From Cyathus striatus (taxonomy: Eukaryota > Basidiomycota > Agaricomycetes > Agaricales > Nidulariaceae), in NCBI GenBank assembly GCA_025738555.1, contig JAOVFP010000008.1, positions 3,596,001 through 3,660,000 on the forward strand: a stretch of DNA of 64,000 nucleotides. Reading direction: 5' to 3'. The position numbers were made by a program, and so were the translations under genes. Positions 1 to 11,348 of the stretch are shown here, piece by piece. Every line of letters starts with the position of its first letter. Position 1 is the first letter of the stretch. The notes beneath the pieces are model-generated. The model saw only the letters and a list, made by a program, of their open reading frames with translations, had not been told where the DNA came from and made no database searches.

Positions 1-546
1 ACACCTAAGGCTACTCGGAATATGACAAGTGTTTTGCATGCTGACGATGTCTACCCCAGATGCATTCTATCTGACTCTGAGAACTAATCGTTGACATTTT
101 CATCATAATAAGACGGCTTCGACGGACATCAAGAGAGCCTACCATATCGGGACTTATGTACTGGTTTAAGTAGTTATACTGTCCTCTCGACTCCTCAGAC
201 CAATAGACATCGACGCACCCGCACCCGCTTCTCAGAGCCACGGCTCAGGTGCAGAACTGTTAGATGCCGTAGAAGGTGTCCACCTACACTTGCAGTCATT
301 AGAGACACGCTTGTCATTTTGTAGATTACACGTTCGAATCAGATAAAAACCGTTGTTCGATGTCCATGCAAATGTATTCAAAACTACATACAATTAGCAA
401 ATCGATAATAGAAATACAATGGATAATTTGTGCACGGATAGTGTGTGGGGGGATAGTATGTGTGTGAATAGTCTGCATGTACCGGTACAAATTCTATAGT
501 TTACAATATGCGAGAGAGGAAGATTAAATAGAAATAAGAATATAAT
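1..546. other. No gene seen; AT-rich flank of family copy A
   Basis: I see no supportable gene here. Positions about 435-480 hold a short degenerate run of GGATAGT/GAATAGTCTG-type units, related to the minisatellites beside copies B (about 5375-5410) and C (about 21855-21910). Confidence 0.5.
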
Positions 547-706
547 ACGCTGAATAGCATATATATAAACATAGCACCACGACCACAAGAAACAAAGATC
601 AACTAACTCAACCGCTGAAGAGCGGGAGCCAACAATGAGGAAGGAGATTAGAGAGGATCACATAAGTGATATGCTGAGAGATCTCGGAATCGAGACTTTT
701 TCTCTA
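547..706. other. Hairpin cluster downstream of family copy A
   Basis: Positions 547-560 form a stem ACGCT/AGCAT around the loop GAAT. Positions 612-625 form CCGCT/AGCGG around GAAG. An outer stem TAGAGA (649-654) pairs with TCTCTA (701-706) and encloses two hairpins: ATCAC/GTGAT (657-661 with 666-670, loop ATAA) and TCTCG/CGAGA (682-686 with 691-695, loop GAAT). The block lies 41-200 nt past the stop codon of copy A, so it may be in the 3' UTR, where the transcribed strand would be minus. Related blocks occur at the same place beside copies B and C. Function unknown. Confidence 0.6.
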
Positions 707-746
707 TAAAAATATGTCCTAAAAGCAAAGAACGGGGCAGAGGACA

Positions 747-3154
747 CTACAAGAAAGACAGCAAGCTTTTTATCGTCCCGAGAATGGTTCGTGATGCTGG
801 AGGCTGAGCATCAACAGGAGGTTCACGATGAGCAGGAGGCTGAGTAGCAGCTCCGTCAACGTTGCGTGACAGTTTTGCTGCGTGTTTTGATGGAGCCTCA
901 GGAACACGAAGGCAGGCGTTCTCCTTATCCTCGTGTCGAATCTTCTTCCTAAGCATCTTCACATCACGAGCATCTTCGTCACATTGAGCACCTTTGTCGG
1001 ATCTGGACTTGAGGCTGCGAGTAGCCAGTGTGGCGATATCCACGGAAGAGGATACTTCTGAGCGAAGTCGTTTTCTCCTTCCTTGACTTGCTGGAGGGTC
1101 AGGAGAAACACGTTCCTCATTATTCCTATGTCGCTTCTGACCACGCGGGGGTACATGAGACTCAAGCGATCCGACGAGGGCAGAGGTTGATGAACACAAG
1201 AGTGGGGAGGATGCGTTGCACGATGAGCTCACAGCTTTCGTCTCCGAAACCTTCTCCTCACTAGATGTCGCAGCAGAGGAAGAACCGCACAGAGGGAGAT
1301 GTGGTTCAGACATGCTGACAAGAGTGGAAGCTGGTGATGGGCAAACCATTACCGGGGTGTCACCGATAGGTCTCGGAGCCGAGACATGATTCTTGTCATC
1401 AGTTGTCGCAGAAGTACGACAACGAGAAGAGGTCGTGGAATGGGATGAGGAGACTTCATGAATATGGCAGGTCTTGCGTCGCTTCATTGGACGATCCGAG
1501 GGTTGAATGACGTCGTTATCGTCATCCTTACGACGCTTCTTGTCTCTCGATGGCGGCTCGGACTCGGACGTCGCAGCAATAGCGAACGCGCGTAGCGAAG
1601 AAATAAGATACAGAGACAGGGGTGAAGCAGCGTGGACATCCGAGTTAGACAATGTTGGGAAGACGGCAACGGTACTAGCCAAAGAGACCTGCTCCTTGGC
1701 TTTATTGTCTGTACTGGCATATGCGTTCTGAGTGTACTCTTCTTCAGCCTGCCTCTGTACAGAAAGCAAGTAAACGTGTTAGCTGTAAGTTAGCTGCAAA
1801 GATAACAAAAGTCTGCACCTTTGGAAGACAAGACGAAAGAGAAGACGAAGGTGCTCCTAAACTTGAAGAGCGATCCTTCATCCTGGAATTACCTATAGAT
1901 AGCGGCCTCGTTCCAAGTCTCCATTGATTGAGGTCATCGAACCATGTGCTATAATTTTCGACAGGCCTCGTTTGTAAAGGTGGTATGATTGGTATCTCAG
2001 CAGCGGCCTGATGCAAGGAATCAGAAGCAGAAATCTGAGCAGCAGCAGCAGTATTATTTTCGATACTAGAAGGAAAAGCAGCGGTATTTTCGAGTCCGTA
2101 ATTGTATTGAGAAAGGATAGGCAATGAGGCAAGTGAAGTCGTTTGAGCAAGCGGAATAGAGAAAGAAGATTCAGGAGAGAGAACATAGTCGTTCGTATAG
2201 CAAATTTCGGTTTCTGAGCAGGTAGCAGTGGGATCTAGAGCAGGTTTGTCAATAGAGAAGGAACCAGGATATACACCGCCACCGACAAGAGGGTCGATCA
2301 CTTGAGCAGACTTGGCGACAGTTGGAGGATGGTGGAAGACAGGACCTCGATCCACGCCAGACGACCCACATGAAGATTCGTCTTGAGAAATAGAAGTGCC
2401 TACCGACGTTGAGGAAAGGTCAGTTCCCGTGAGTTCTTCCGATTTGCATGTAGAAGGATTCTCAGCATTGATCGCCGGTTCAGCTGTCTGTTCTTCCACT
2501 GCATCGTGGAACGTATCATCGCCGCCAACGTCATTAGGAACCGACGGTGAGGTGGATAACAGGGCATCAGCCTGCGCCTTCTTCTTCACATCGTGGATAA
2601 ATTTGTCGGCCTCATCGAGAAGATCCACGGCCCGTAGGTTTTCCCTCATGTAAGCAACAAGGACGTGGAATGTTTCATCATCATCATCCGCGGTTTCATA
2701 TCCATCTTCGTCCTCTTCATCCTCTTCATCCTCTTGAGAATATTCGGAACCGAGATCGATCGCCATCCGTGGGCCAGGGATAGTGATGGACGGCAGAGAG
2801 CAAGGAAAAGAAGGTAGCACTGGGCCAGTATACCTTGAGCTCGTACCCCGTTCATCCCTGTAGGTATTGAACGCGGTAGGACCTGGTTCGTCGAAGAAGT
2901 CCGAAGCGCGACGGTGCGACCTAGTCGGCCACCAGTCTAGTTGGTAGAAGTTATAACTGAAGGAGAGGAGAAAAAGAAAGAAACTACGTACAGGGCGTGG
3001 GTTTCTTCCTCACAGTAGCTCGTTCCAGATCAGAATTCGTGTCGCTCGGACTTGCGCCACGAATCGCTCTTACGAGAGTCCGGGTTGAGCTATTATTTTC
3101 GTTCCTGGGAGGCTGCCTCTTGGGATGCGCGGAGGTTGAAAGCATGGAAGACAT
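747..3154 (-). CDS. Family copy A: unrecognised KEN-box, NLS-rich protein, 762 aa
   Basis: Three exons on the minus strand: 2992-3154, 1819-2936 and 747-1754, with introns of 55 and 64 nt; the phases join into one open frame of 762 residues. The start was chosen because copies B, C and D begin at the equivalent short Ser/Lys-rich first exon and share the same phase-1 splice. I recognise no domain. Visible features are a WxPTxxHxxASDFF motif after intron 1, a long acidic run (EDEEDEEDEDGYETADDDDE), a motif YSTWFDDLNQW before intron 2, the basic pattern SDRPMKRRKTC, RRKRLR-type nuclear signals, EDKEN (KEN at 704-706), and the C-terminal motif RTILGTIKSLLSF. The same order recurs in C. A nuclear protein under cell-cycle degradation is an inference from the basic and KEN motifs only. 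Confidence 0.75.
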
Positions 3155-5202
3155 AGGGTTTGCAATTGACTTCGTTTTGGAAAGGCAGAGAGGAGAGTAC
3201 ACAGAGAAGACGGAAAATTGAGGTTTTGAGGGACAGAAAGATTCAGGTTTCAGAAGCAGGAAAGACGAGATGTAGAGTGGTCCTTGAGGGTGGCTGACCA
3301 CGGTTTGTAGGTGCGACAAGCGAAGAAGAGCCTAGGCAGGAGAAGGAGCTGAAGTTAAGAGAATTTGAAGTCAGTGTGAACAGTCGAGGGCGGAAAAAGC
3401 GAATAGATGCTCGAAGATAATCGATAAACGATAAGGTAAAGGATGTCGAGGATGCAAGGATAGGACGATTGAGACGGTTCAAGTTGCCATTGATTTACTT
3501 ATTTCGGGAACGTCCGAAACCCAGCCGATCTCTCCAATCCTCATCACGATACTCCTATTTCTTGCTCCTGCTCATCGTCTTCATCGTCAACTTCGATGTT
3601 TTAATTTTATGCTTGACACGTATATCAATATCAGTAGTATGTTCCAATATATCGTCGTAAAATTTAAGTACTTAGTAACTAACACGTCTAACAGCTCGGG
3701 ACTCGTTGACCCTTGCTAAGTTACTACCTACTCTAGTGTTTATAGCACTTGCACACCAAAACGCTAGCCCCTCGTACTCAATGGTGCTCAATCTTGAACT
3801 ACGCGTTTTGCCGTTATATATCTATAATCATGCACATTGAAACAGACTGGAGCCACTGAGCTTTGAGATAACATCTGGCGGAAACGACTGCTTGTACATT
3901 GGCCATCTTCGGGATTGTGTTCAGCTTTGGATATAAACGGGATCTGGGTTGTACGGAATGTGTGTCCTTTTCCTTACCCCTCTTTCGCTGCAGCCTCATA
4001 CGTTTTTTCAGGTTCTACAGTTTACCAGAAGATACATTCCTGCTTGTCCTATCTCGCACGATCCCTTTCGCCACCATCAACTAGACACTAGAAGAGAGGC
4101 AGGATGAGATAAGATTGTCTTTCCGCTGGTATCCTGCGAATAGGCATGGAAGGCGGCTGATGCGGAGCTGAAGTTGGCGTTAGGATAAGGGGTGAGGGCG
4201 GAGTCCCGTTGTGGTTGAAGATTATCATCAAGCATGAAGCCAGAGCATGTTTTAGGACGTTGGATGATGGATCACCTACTAGACATCCCTATATCCGACA
4301 TCGCCGTTCAGCTTCAGTGACCCTGTTCTTCGCGATACACAATGTTGGGCGTCTAAAATAGTACAAGACGGTCGTGGGTGCATCAGTGGTGCTATACCAT
4401 GAACGACAGGCCGTAGCCATCTACCCTACACCTAGGATCAGACTCGGATTTCACTGTGTAGAGTCACAATGAATGCGCCGTCCTACTCCTTGGAGCTTAC
4501 CTCCCAGTAAATAGCACAATACGTCGCGCATCATTTCTGCAGTGAACATCCCGTCGCCCATCCAATCAGCGGTTCCCAGCTTTCTAGACCGGACGTGGCT
4601 ACAAAACATTATCGTCTGAGGTACCCGCTACGGTGGTTCTTGTCCTTTAAGTTCTCGAAATCGGCACCAGCGGAGTGTACCAATCACTAGTTGAACATTT
4701 TCCTCGTGCCATCTTCGAGCTAGGCTAACTTACCAGCCAAGCCAGACAAAGTTATACACCTGATCCCTTCACATGGACTTACAATGGACGGACCAGCCTC
4801 ATCAACAACTAGATGGCCCATGAGCTACATCACTCTCTACGGCCGTGTGCGCAATGTCAGCAAAACTGTGTTTTCCACTGTGAGCAGTGGCCAGGATCAC
4901 TCAACAGAAGCTGACGGACACTTCTTATCGTGCTTCGTGGCCTATGACGTCCACTTACGAGCGGTTTTCCTCGTGCTGAGGAAGATGGCTGTATATTATC
5001 TAGTGGCCGCCTCGCAGACTTCCTCGACACTGGCGTGCTGGGTCCACCCATCTAAACGCCCATAGCATTTTCTGCTACACCAGCCGACTCAATGCACCTG
5101 AACGCACCTAGAAAACTACAAATCATTGAAACATCGTCCGTACGTTCAATCAACTGCCTAAATCATCAGTTACACAAATTGATAGTCTTGGAAGTCCTGT
5201 AC
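3155..5202. other. No gene seen between copies A and B
   Basis: About 2 kb with only short, unsupported reading frames. The first few hundred bases would be the promoter and leader of copy A. I see no repeats or RNA genes. Confidence 0.5.
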
Positions 5203-5482
5203 CATGAAGAACGAGATATATCCTCACTACGCATCCATCTCGGACAATACACGTACACCATACACATGAAGAGGTCTCTTTCCTGCTGGGAGTCCTACAC
5301 TTTTGATTTAAATCAAGATATCTGCACAACTGTATTCGAAACTGTAGGTATAGCGAATGTATAGTAGAAGTACGATGAATAGTCTGTGAGTGGATAGTCT
5401 GTGTGTACTGGTATAAAGTCTATAATTTATAATATGTAAGTATCAAAGGGAAAGAATGAATAAATAAGAATAACGATATGAC

Positions 5483-5725
5483 ACGCCAAATAGCGTACAA
5501 CATAACATCATGATCGCATGAGGCAAAGATCTGCTAACTCAACTGCTGAAGAGCGGGAGCCACACGCTGAATAGCGTACAACATAACACCACGATCTCAT
5601 GAGACAAAGACACGCTAACTCAACCGCTGAAGAGCAGGAGCCAACAATGAGGAAAGGTGGTTCACGGAGAGGATCGTGTAAGCGATGCGCTGAGACGTCT
5701 CGAGATCGAGACCTGCTTCTCCGTG
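5483..5725. other. Hairpin cluster downstream of family copy B
   Basis: Two units each contain an ACGC-type hairpin (5483-5496 and 5563-5576) and a CCGCT-type hairpin (5543-5556 and 5623-5636), with a period of about 80 nt. They are followed by an 8-bp outer stem CACGGAGA (5663-5670) with TCTCCGTG (5718-5725). The outer stem encloses ATCGT/GCGAT (5673-5677 with 5682-5686) and GTCTCG/CGAGAC (5697-5702 with 5707-5712). Relative to copy A, the two outer pairs T-A and A-T are replaced by C-G and G-C. Confidence 0.6.
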
Positions 5726-5793
5726 TAAAATAATAGCTAATAAGTTAAAATAAATAATAAGAAACTCATGCAAGACGCAAGACGCAAAGACCA

Positions 5794-8374
5794 CTACGAC
5801 CAGAAGGATAACAGGCTCTTGATCGTTCCTAGAATGGTACGCGGCCTTGATGAGCGGTCTTTAACGAGAGAATCATCGAGGGCGGAAGGTTTCGAGGCAT
5901 CAGAAACGTTGCGAGCATGAGATGCTGGTTTCCTCGCGTGTCGCGAAGAAGTTTCAGGAGCACGAGGACTAGTATTCTCCTTGTCCTCGAGTCGACTCTT
6001 CTTTCTTGGCTTCTGAGAACCAGCATCTTGTACACGTCGTTCAGACGTATCGGACACGAGCTTCAGACTGCGAGGAGCCGAGGTAGAAGACTTTGCACTT
6101 CTACGGAGGATGAAACATCCGAACGACGACGCTTGGTCTTCCCTTGAGTCGCTGGAGTGTCGCTGGGAGAAGTGCATTCTTCCTCATCCCTACACCGCTT
6201 CTGACCTTTTGAAGGTAGACAGGGCTCAGGCGAACGGACAGGGGATGGGTGGGGTAGTGGATAGGGTGGATTGAACGATACGCATAAATGTCTCGAAGTC
6301 GAAACTTGCAATTCTATATCAGCCTTAACGTCGGATGTGGAGGGGACTAGTGGAGAACAATCGACAGCAGAGGAACTCTCCGAAAGGACAGCAAAACATG
6401 TCTTTCTTCGCTTCGTCGGACGATCTGAGGGAATAACTTCGTCATCGTCTCTACGACACTTAATTCCCCGAGGAGGCAACTCGGAATTGATCTTCACGAG
6501 GGTGAGGATACTTGGCGCGTACGGTTTGTGCAGAGCGGGAGATGAGGTAGTTTGGACGCTAGGCGGTGTTGGTGGAGTTGTGAACGAAGAGTCCTCCTGC
6601 TTGGCATCAGCGTCTCTCCCGTTCGGTGCTTCGACGTCGGCACGCCCTTCATTGTCTTGACGCTGTACAAAGATCGGGTTATATTAGTCGCAAATTAGCC
6701 GTAAACATAACTAAATGAATTCATACCTTTATTACAATCACGCCCGAATCACGTACGGACGACACGGCTCTTGACTTCCACTCGCGAATGTCGACATCGA
6801 ACCAGTTGCTGTAGCTTTCAGCTGCCCTCGGTTCCAAGGGTGGTACAGCTGATATCCCAGGAACGGGATATGGTGAACCAGCATGAGAAGATTCAGAGGA
6901 AGAGTAGTATTCAACCTTATTTGTATCCAGCGGAATCGACTGAGGAAGAGCAGTAGAATAGTAGTGTTCATTATTTGAATGGCAGAGGCAGCAGAAAATA
7001 TGCAATCATTTCGTCGTAAATCATAGGGTAAAAGCGAAGCACTCGATGCGTGGTGTTCATAGACATGCGAAGAGGAAGAAGCAAGACAAAGAGTAGAAGC
7101 ATGATTATTCAAAGCAGCAGAAGGAAGTAAGTCTTGATGCAGTTGAGAAAGCACTGGAGAAGTACTGGAAGCAAACTGAGAACTAGAAACATTTTGATCT
7201 GAACAGCTGGGTTGGGTATTGGAATTGAACATTAAAGAAGAAAACAATTCGATCGAAGCATTTGAACCAGCAAGAGAATGAGCAAGTGAAATCGGATTGA
7301 AGGCGGGAGGAAGACAGTTGGTGACGAGCTCTGAATCCTCACCAGACAAGGACGATCCCGATGATGGTTCGACCTGAGGAGCGGACAAGTTTGCTGATGC
7401 CGAAGCCAGACCCGCTCCGACATACTCCGTGCTTGTGTGGTCCTTACACTCATTTGACTCATCCGCCAACTGCGCCACACACGAAGAACAACCTGCCTAA
7501 ACATTGTTAGCTTCAGGATCAGCCAACTGATCTTCCATGGCATCAGAGCACTCGTCATCGTCATCATCATCGTCGTCGTCAGGCTGAGTGGGTATGTACG
7601 GCTGACTAAGTGCGGATTGACTGGGTACGGGTTGATTAGGTATGGACGGCTGACTGAGTGCGGGTAGACTGGGTACGGGCTGGCTGAGAACTGATGGTTG
7701 ACTGGGTGCAGAGGAGGATGTAGGCAATTGTACCGTTTGTATGGTAATCGGGACCGGCACTGTGTCCAGAAAGTCGTCCGTTTGTTCCTCGAGACTCCGG
7801 GCCCGAAGTGTCGCCATCTTGAGAGAACTAAGGGAATCGCCAATGCTGTCCTCTGACTCTTCCTCATCTTCATCTTCATCCTCGCCTTCCTCCGCGGTGT
7901 CGACGCCTTCATCCTCTTCATTGTTCTCAGGGTCCACATTTATAACCATCCGTCGGACGGGCTCACTTGCAGTAGATCGAGAGGACGGTAGAGTGAGAGG
8001 AAGTGGCGGTATAACAGACCCAATACGCGTCGAACTCCCCTGATCTCGGTAGCTGGTAAACACGGTCGGTACCAAATCATCAAAAAATTCGTATGCGAGA
8101 CAGTGAGCCTTTGTCGGCCGCCAGTCTATTCGATAAGAGTTATAAAGAAGAGAAAGAAAGAAAGAAATTGTTTACATGGGGAACGTTTCACAACAGCAGA
8201 TTGTACCGTATCGTAATCTGCACCTTCCATTGCCCCATTGCGGATAGACTCTACTAGAGACCTCGTGGAGCTACTGCTGTGATTTTTGGAAGGCTGCTTG
8301 CCAGCACGGATGGAGTTTGAAGAGAGTGCAGATTTTGAGAAGCTGACCTTTGCGAATGATCTTTCGTGCTTCAT
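5794..8374 (-). pseudogene. Family copy B, inactivated paralogue
   Basis: The exon layout matches copy C: 8176-8374, 6727-8125 and 5794-6662, with introns of 50 and 64 nt at the same positions. Compared with C there is an in-frame TAG at 7497-7499, just past the acidic DDDDDDDD tract. There is a one-base loss near 6980, after which the frame is wrong until the YSNWFDVDIREWK motif, which is kept in another frame. A second one-base loss sits near 6100, before the EDKEN and RTILGTIKSLLSFW motifs. A 33-nt stretch starting gtttag and ending cgcag around the TAG could be read as an intron, but it would be unusually short. The remaining coding sequence is well kept, so the decay is recent or partly due to sequencing error. 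Confidence 0.7.
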
Positions 8375-8399
8375 GTTGGGCAAGCAGATAAGTCGTCGA

Positions 8400-8480
8400 G
8401 AAGTAACCAGGAGTAGGAAGCAGGAAGCAGAAGCAGGAAGCAGAAGCAGAAGCAGGAAGCAGAAGCAGAAGCAGAAGCCG
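8400..8480. repeat. AGAAGC/AGGAAGC microsatellite
   Basis: Runs of AGAAGC and AGGAAGC units lie just upstream of the copy B start codon, in its probable leader. The matching place beside copy C (about 24765-24810) has a shorter AGCAGCAAGCAG version. Confidence 0.8.
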
Positions 8481-9059
8481 CAACGGTGGAGAAGGTAGAG
8501 AGCTTTAAACTTAAAACTGTGGCTGATACTGACACTGACAAAGTTGCTGGCAAGTAAAGAGCGCACAGAGGATCGAGATGGCTGATGTTGTGGTTACGAT
8601 TCAATAAAGCGAGAGTGTTGAAGCGACTGGAGATGCTGGAGATGCTAGAAATGCTGGAAATGCCTGGAGGATGAAGATGCTAGACACGAAGATGGAGGAT
8701 GAAGTGAAAGGATGAAAGTGAATGTTGGAATTCCGAATTTGCAGAAGATGTCGTCACTAATTTTGATTATGTAATCGTTGGTCTGGACTGGGCCATCCAC
8801 CAACCTTCGACCGACGACGACAGAAACCTTGAGATAGCAAACTTAAGCTGTCCATACTCAATGAAATTCGTAAAATACATAGAATATATATATGTTAAAT
8901 ATAGGGTAGATGTTGAAAGAACACAGATATTTAGAGAGTGAACATAACCCCAAGCTAGAGTGTTCCATTGAAGCCATTGTGAACATTCTCCAACGAGATT
9001 TGAACGAGATCCATATTTAATAGTTATATAGAAGTGATAAAAATATAAGTAACTTAGCC

Positions 9060-10925
9060 TCAATATCGAATAGGTTTCATCTCCTGTTCAATTCGATATG
9101 GTTCCTGAAATACAACATCCATCCCCCTCATCAGCAAATCCTGAAACCGCCGACGCAGCTGAATGCTATCGTTAATCAACTTGACGAATCCACTGGTATA
9201 CAGGCGAAATCGCAAAAGCCTCTGCATTCCCTGACCCTCAGCTTTCCATCGATAGTCGAGGGCACTGAATAGTACATCTCCATCCGCAACAAGAGTCCCT
9301 TCAAGAGAGAGTTCAGAAAGCCTTGGTAAATATACCGTGTCAGCTGCTTCAACTGACGAATCTCGAGGTTGGGGAAGAAGTAACTCGAAAAGGCTATTTC
9401 CAATTTCAAACTTAACCTTATCTCGACTGTACCTGTTGTAATTCTGACCCACCAGATGGAGACATTCCAGAGTCGGCATAGCTTTCAACAAGTCTGAAAG
9501 TGCAGTTTCCGAAATATTTATTTCCGAGTTGATTTGAAGGATTGTCAATAGACAATGAAAACGTTTCAGGAGATCTAGCGCTGCGGGATCTGCAACTTGG
9601 GGTGTACGGTCAGACTTGACCCTCTTCCGCACCGGAAGTGCTACTCGAAATTCCTTTAATGCCGGTAGCGTTAGATATTTGAAGAGAGCTGAATTGCCAT
9701 CCCTATCGTCGCCCAGGGAGCTCAAGTCAATATGACACGAAGTCAAACTGTTTAATACGACAGGCTCGGCTCCCTTGGTCATCCGCACCGATGAGCTAAT
9801 GATACCAGTGAACGGCTTCAACGCAAACTTGAAATGCTCCAGCGCTGGGACAGCTCGTAGAATATCCAGGAGTTCCTTCGCGTCGATTAATGATGCCGAA
9901 ATATTAAGATCCAAGTACTGGACATTTGGAAATCCTGACCGTTGAAGCATGAGGAATATAGGTTTTATAGGATTCATCGTTCCGGCGGAAGGTATTCTTT
10001 TCTCCTTAAAATTGGAGAAAGTAAGACGTCGAAGGGCTGGTAATTCCAGCGATGGCAAGATATATTCGTAGGAAGATACCAATAGAGAATGGAGTGCGAG
10101 ATTCTCCAGAAGTGAAAGTCGAATAGCAGGTGATAATGGAGGTTGTATGATTCTCATTCCAGGACTATAGATACTGCAGTCCTTTATGCTCTCCATTTCT
10201 TGCAAGTTACTGAGAATCCTAAAGGCTCCTACCCGGTCCCATTTGCATACCTTTAACCTAGAGAGCGAAATTGAGACAGGAAAGCTACGAAACTTTGCGA
10301 TTTGTGTAAGTTTCGGTGATGCTTCACTGATAGAGAAGATAGGATGTGGTCCAGCATCTTCGTCACCATAAAGAGAGCAATGGAAAGAAGGCCGACAGAT
10401 GAATGTTTCAAGTAGTGGAGGAGGTCGCCTCATAATTCCCTCCAGCTCAGAGTATAGCTCGGGATGATTGCCGAGACAATATAAATCAATCCTTTTCCAC
10501 TGGTCGGCATATTCGAACAGTTGCTTTGCAACTACATCCGCCCCTTCTATCTTCACAGTGAGAGGGGATTTGCTAGCACGATCAAGCCACATCTTCAACT
10601 TGGTCGACGCTTCCGCCATGACATGGGGGTGCATAATTCCAATATGTCCCATATCTACAAACACGGTATCCCAGAGCATTGGCGTGTTGTAGGCAATATC
10701 CTTCCAAGAGCGACAGACTTGACTTATTGTTCCTGGGTTAACAATGTATTTTCGTCGCCCGTGGTATATCATAACAGCATCTGTAGGCTTTGTGACTATT
10801 TCTATTTCGTCGATTGCGTTACGAACATGTATCTTGTAGTCCTCGCAGGCCAAGTTGAAGATTTCTGCTACCAGTTCTGTCGGAGCATTGTCAGGCAACT
10901 GTTGGTGACTGGTGGCATTTCCCAT
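9060..10925 (-). CDS. F-box protein, 621 aa, single exon
   Basis: One uninterrupted frame from ATG at 10923-10925. The N-terminus has an F-box-like segment (about residues 12-90) with PTELVAEIFNLACEDY, then SQVCRSWKDIAYNTPMLWDT, the usual Agaricomycete F-box pattern in which P-LW-V follows the helix. The rest is a series of leucine-rich stretches (for example LPALRRLTFSNF and MPTLECLHLVG) consistent with degenerate leucine-rich repeats. The expected role is a substrate receptor in an SCF ubiquitin ligase; the substrate is unknown. Such F-box genes are strongly expanded in mushrooms. A shorter relative lies at 28398-29273 with the same PG-SQVCR-W pattern. No lesions seen. Confidence 0.85.
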   Translation of the reverse strand: MGNATSHQQLPDNAPTELVAEIFNLACEDYKIHVRNAIDEIEIVTKPTDAVMIYHGRRKYIVNPGTISQVCRSWKDIAYNTPMLWDTVFVDMGHIGIMHPHVMAEASTKLKMWLDRASKSPLTVKIEGADVVAKQLFEYADQWKRIDLYCLGNHPELYSELEGIMRRPPPLLETFICRPSFHCSLYGDEDAGPHPIFSISEASPKLTQIAKFRSFPVSISLSRLKVCKWDRVGAFRILSNLQEMESIKDCSIYSPGMRIIQPPLSPAIRLSLLENLALHSLLVSSYEYILPSLELPALRRLTFSNFKEKRIPSAGTMNPIKPIFLMLQRSGFPNVQYLDLNISASLIDAKELLDILRAVPALEHFKFALKPFTGIISSSVRMTKGAEPVVLNSLTSCHIDLSSLGDDRDGNSALFKYLTLPALKEFRVALPVRKRVKSDRTPQVADPAALDLLKRFHCLLTILQINSEINISETALSDLLKAMPTLECLHLVGQNYNRYSRDKVKFEIGNSLFELLLPQPRDSSVEAADTVYLPRLSELSLEGTLVADGDVLFSALDYRWKAEGQGMQRLLRFRLYTSGFVKLINDSIQLRRRFQDLLMRGMDVVFQEPYRIEQEMKPIRY

Positions 10926-11348
10926 ATAGAGTATTCCAGAGAAATAGGATAAAAATGTATAGGACGCGCAAGAAATCGTGTGAGTGTTCGTCAGAGTGTA
11001 GTTTCCAGCTGGGTATGTTGGGAGTACGCTGTAGAGAGCAATATTTGTTGCTACGTTCTGTTGTTTGATTGGTCATGGAATTGAAATATTGATGGATTGT
11101 TGATGGCACTCCGTTGAAGTCGCGTCGACGTCCACATGACATTAGTAGCATGTGCATCAATTCAACACCCTTCATCATGCTCAACTTCACTCAACGATCA
11201 TCCTAGGATTAATCAACTCAATGCTCTTCGTCATTCACACCGACACCATCATAATCTTCATCCTCAAGAATTTGTGAAGTTTCCTGAAACAAGGTAAAAC
11301 GAACGATATATTGCACCTTCAAACGTACATATCTTCCACCTTACGATA

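Larger units (their letters stand above)
5203..8930. repeat. Segmental duplication, left copy (contains B)
   Basis: Sequence starting near 5203 (ATGAAGAACGAGATATATCC) and ending near 8930 (AGAATATATATATGTTAAAT) matches 21726-25206 along nearly its whole length. The match covers the downstream AT-rich flank, minisatellite, hairpin cluster, gene, 5' leader and the TGGAAATGC-rich upstream stretch. The two copies carry many point differences and small indels, so the event is not recent. Confidence 0.75.

Noticed and set aside
600..710. Hammerhead or other self-cleaving ribozyme in the hairpin cluster
   Set aside because: CTGAAGAG looks like part of a hammerhead core, but the CUGAUGA and GAAA strands are not placed around three joined stems.
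5480..5640. CRISPR-like array (repeats of about 80 nt)
   Set aside because: Only two units, with similar rather than unique spacers, in a eukaryotic context.
7467..7499. 33-nt intron in copy B hiding the TAG
   Set aside because: In frame, but far shorter than other introns here (44 nt or more), and two more lesions follow.
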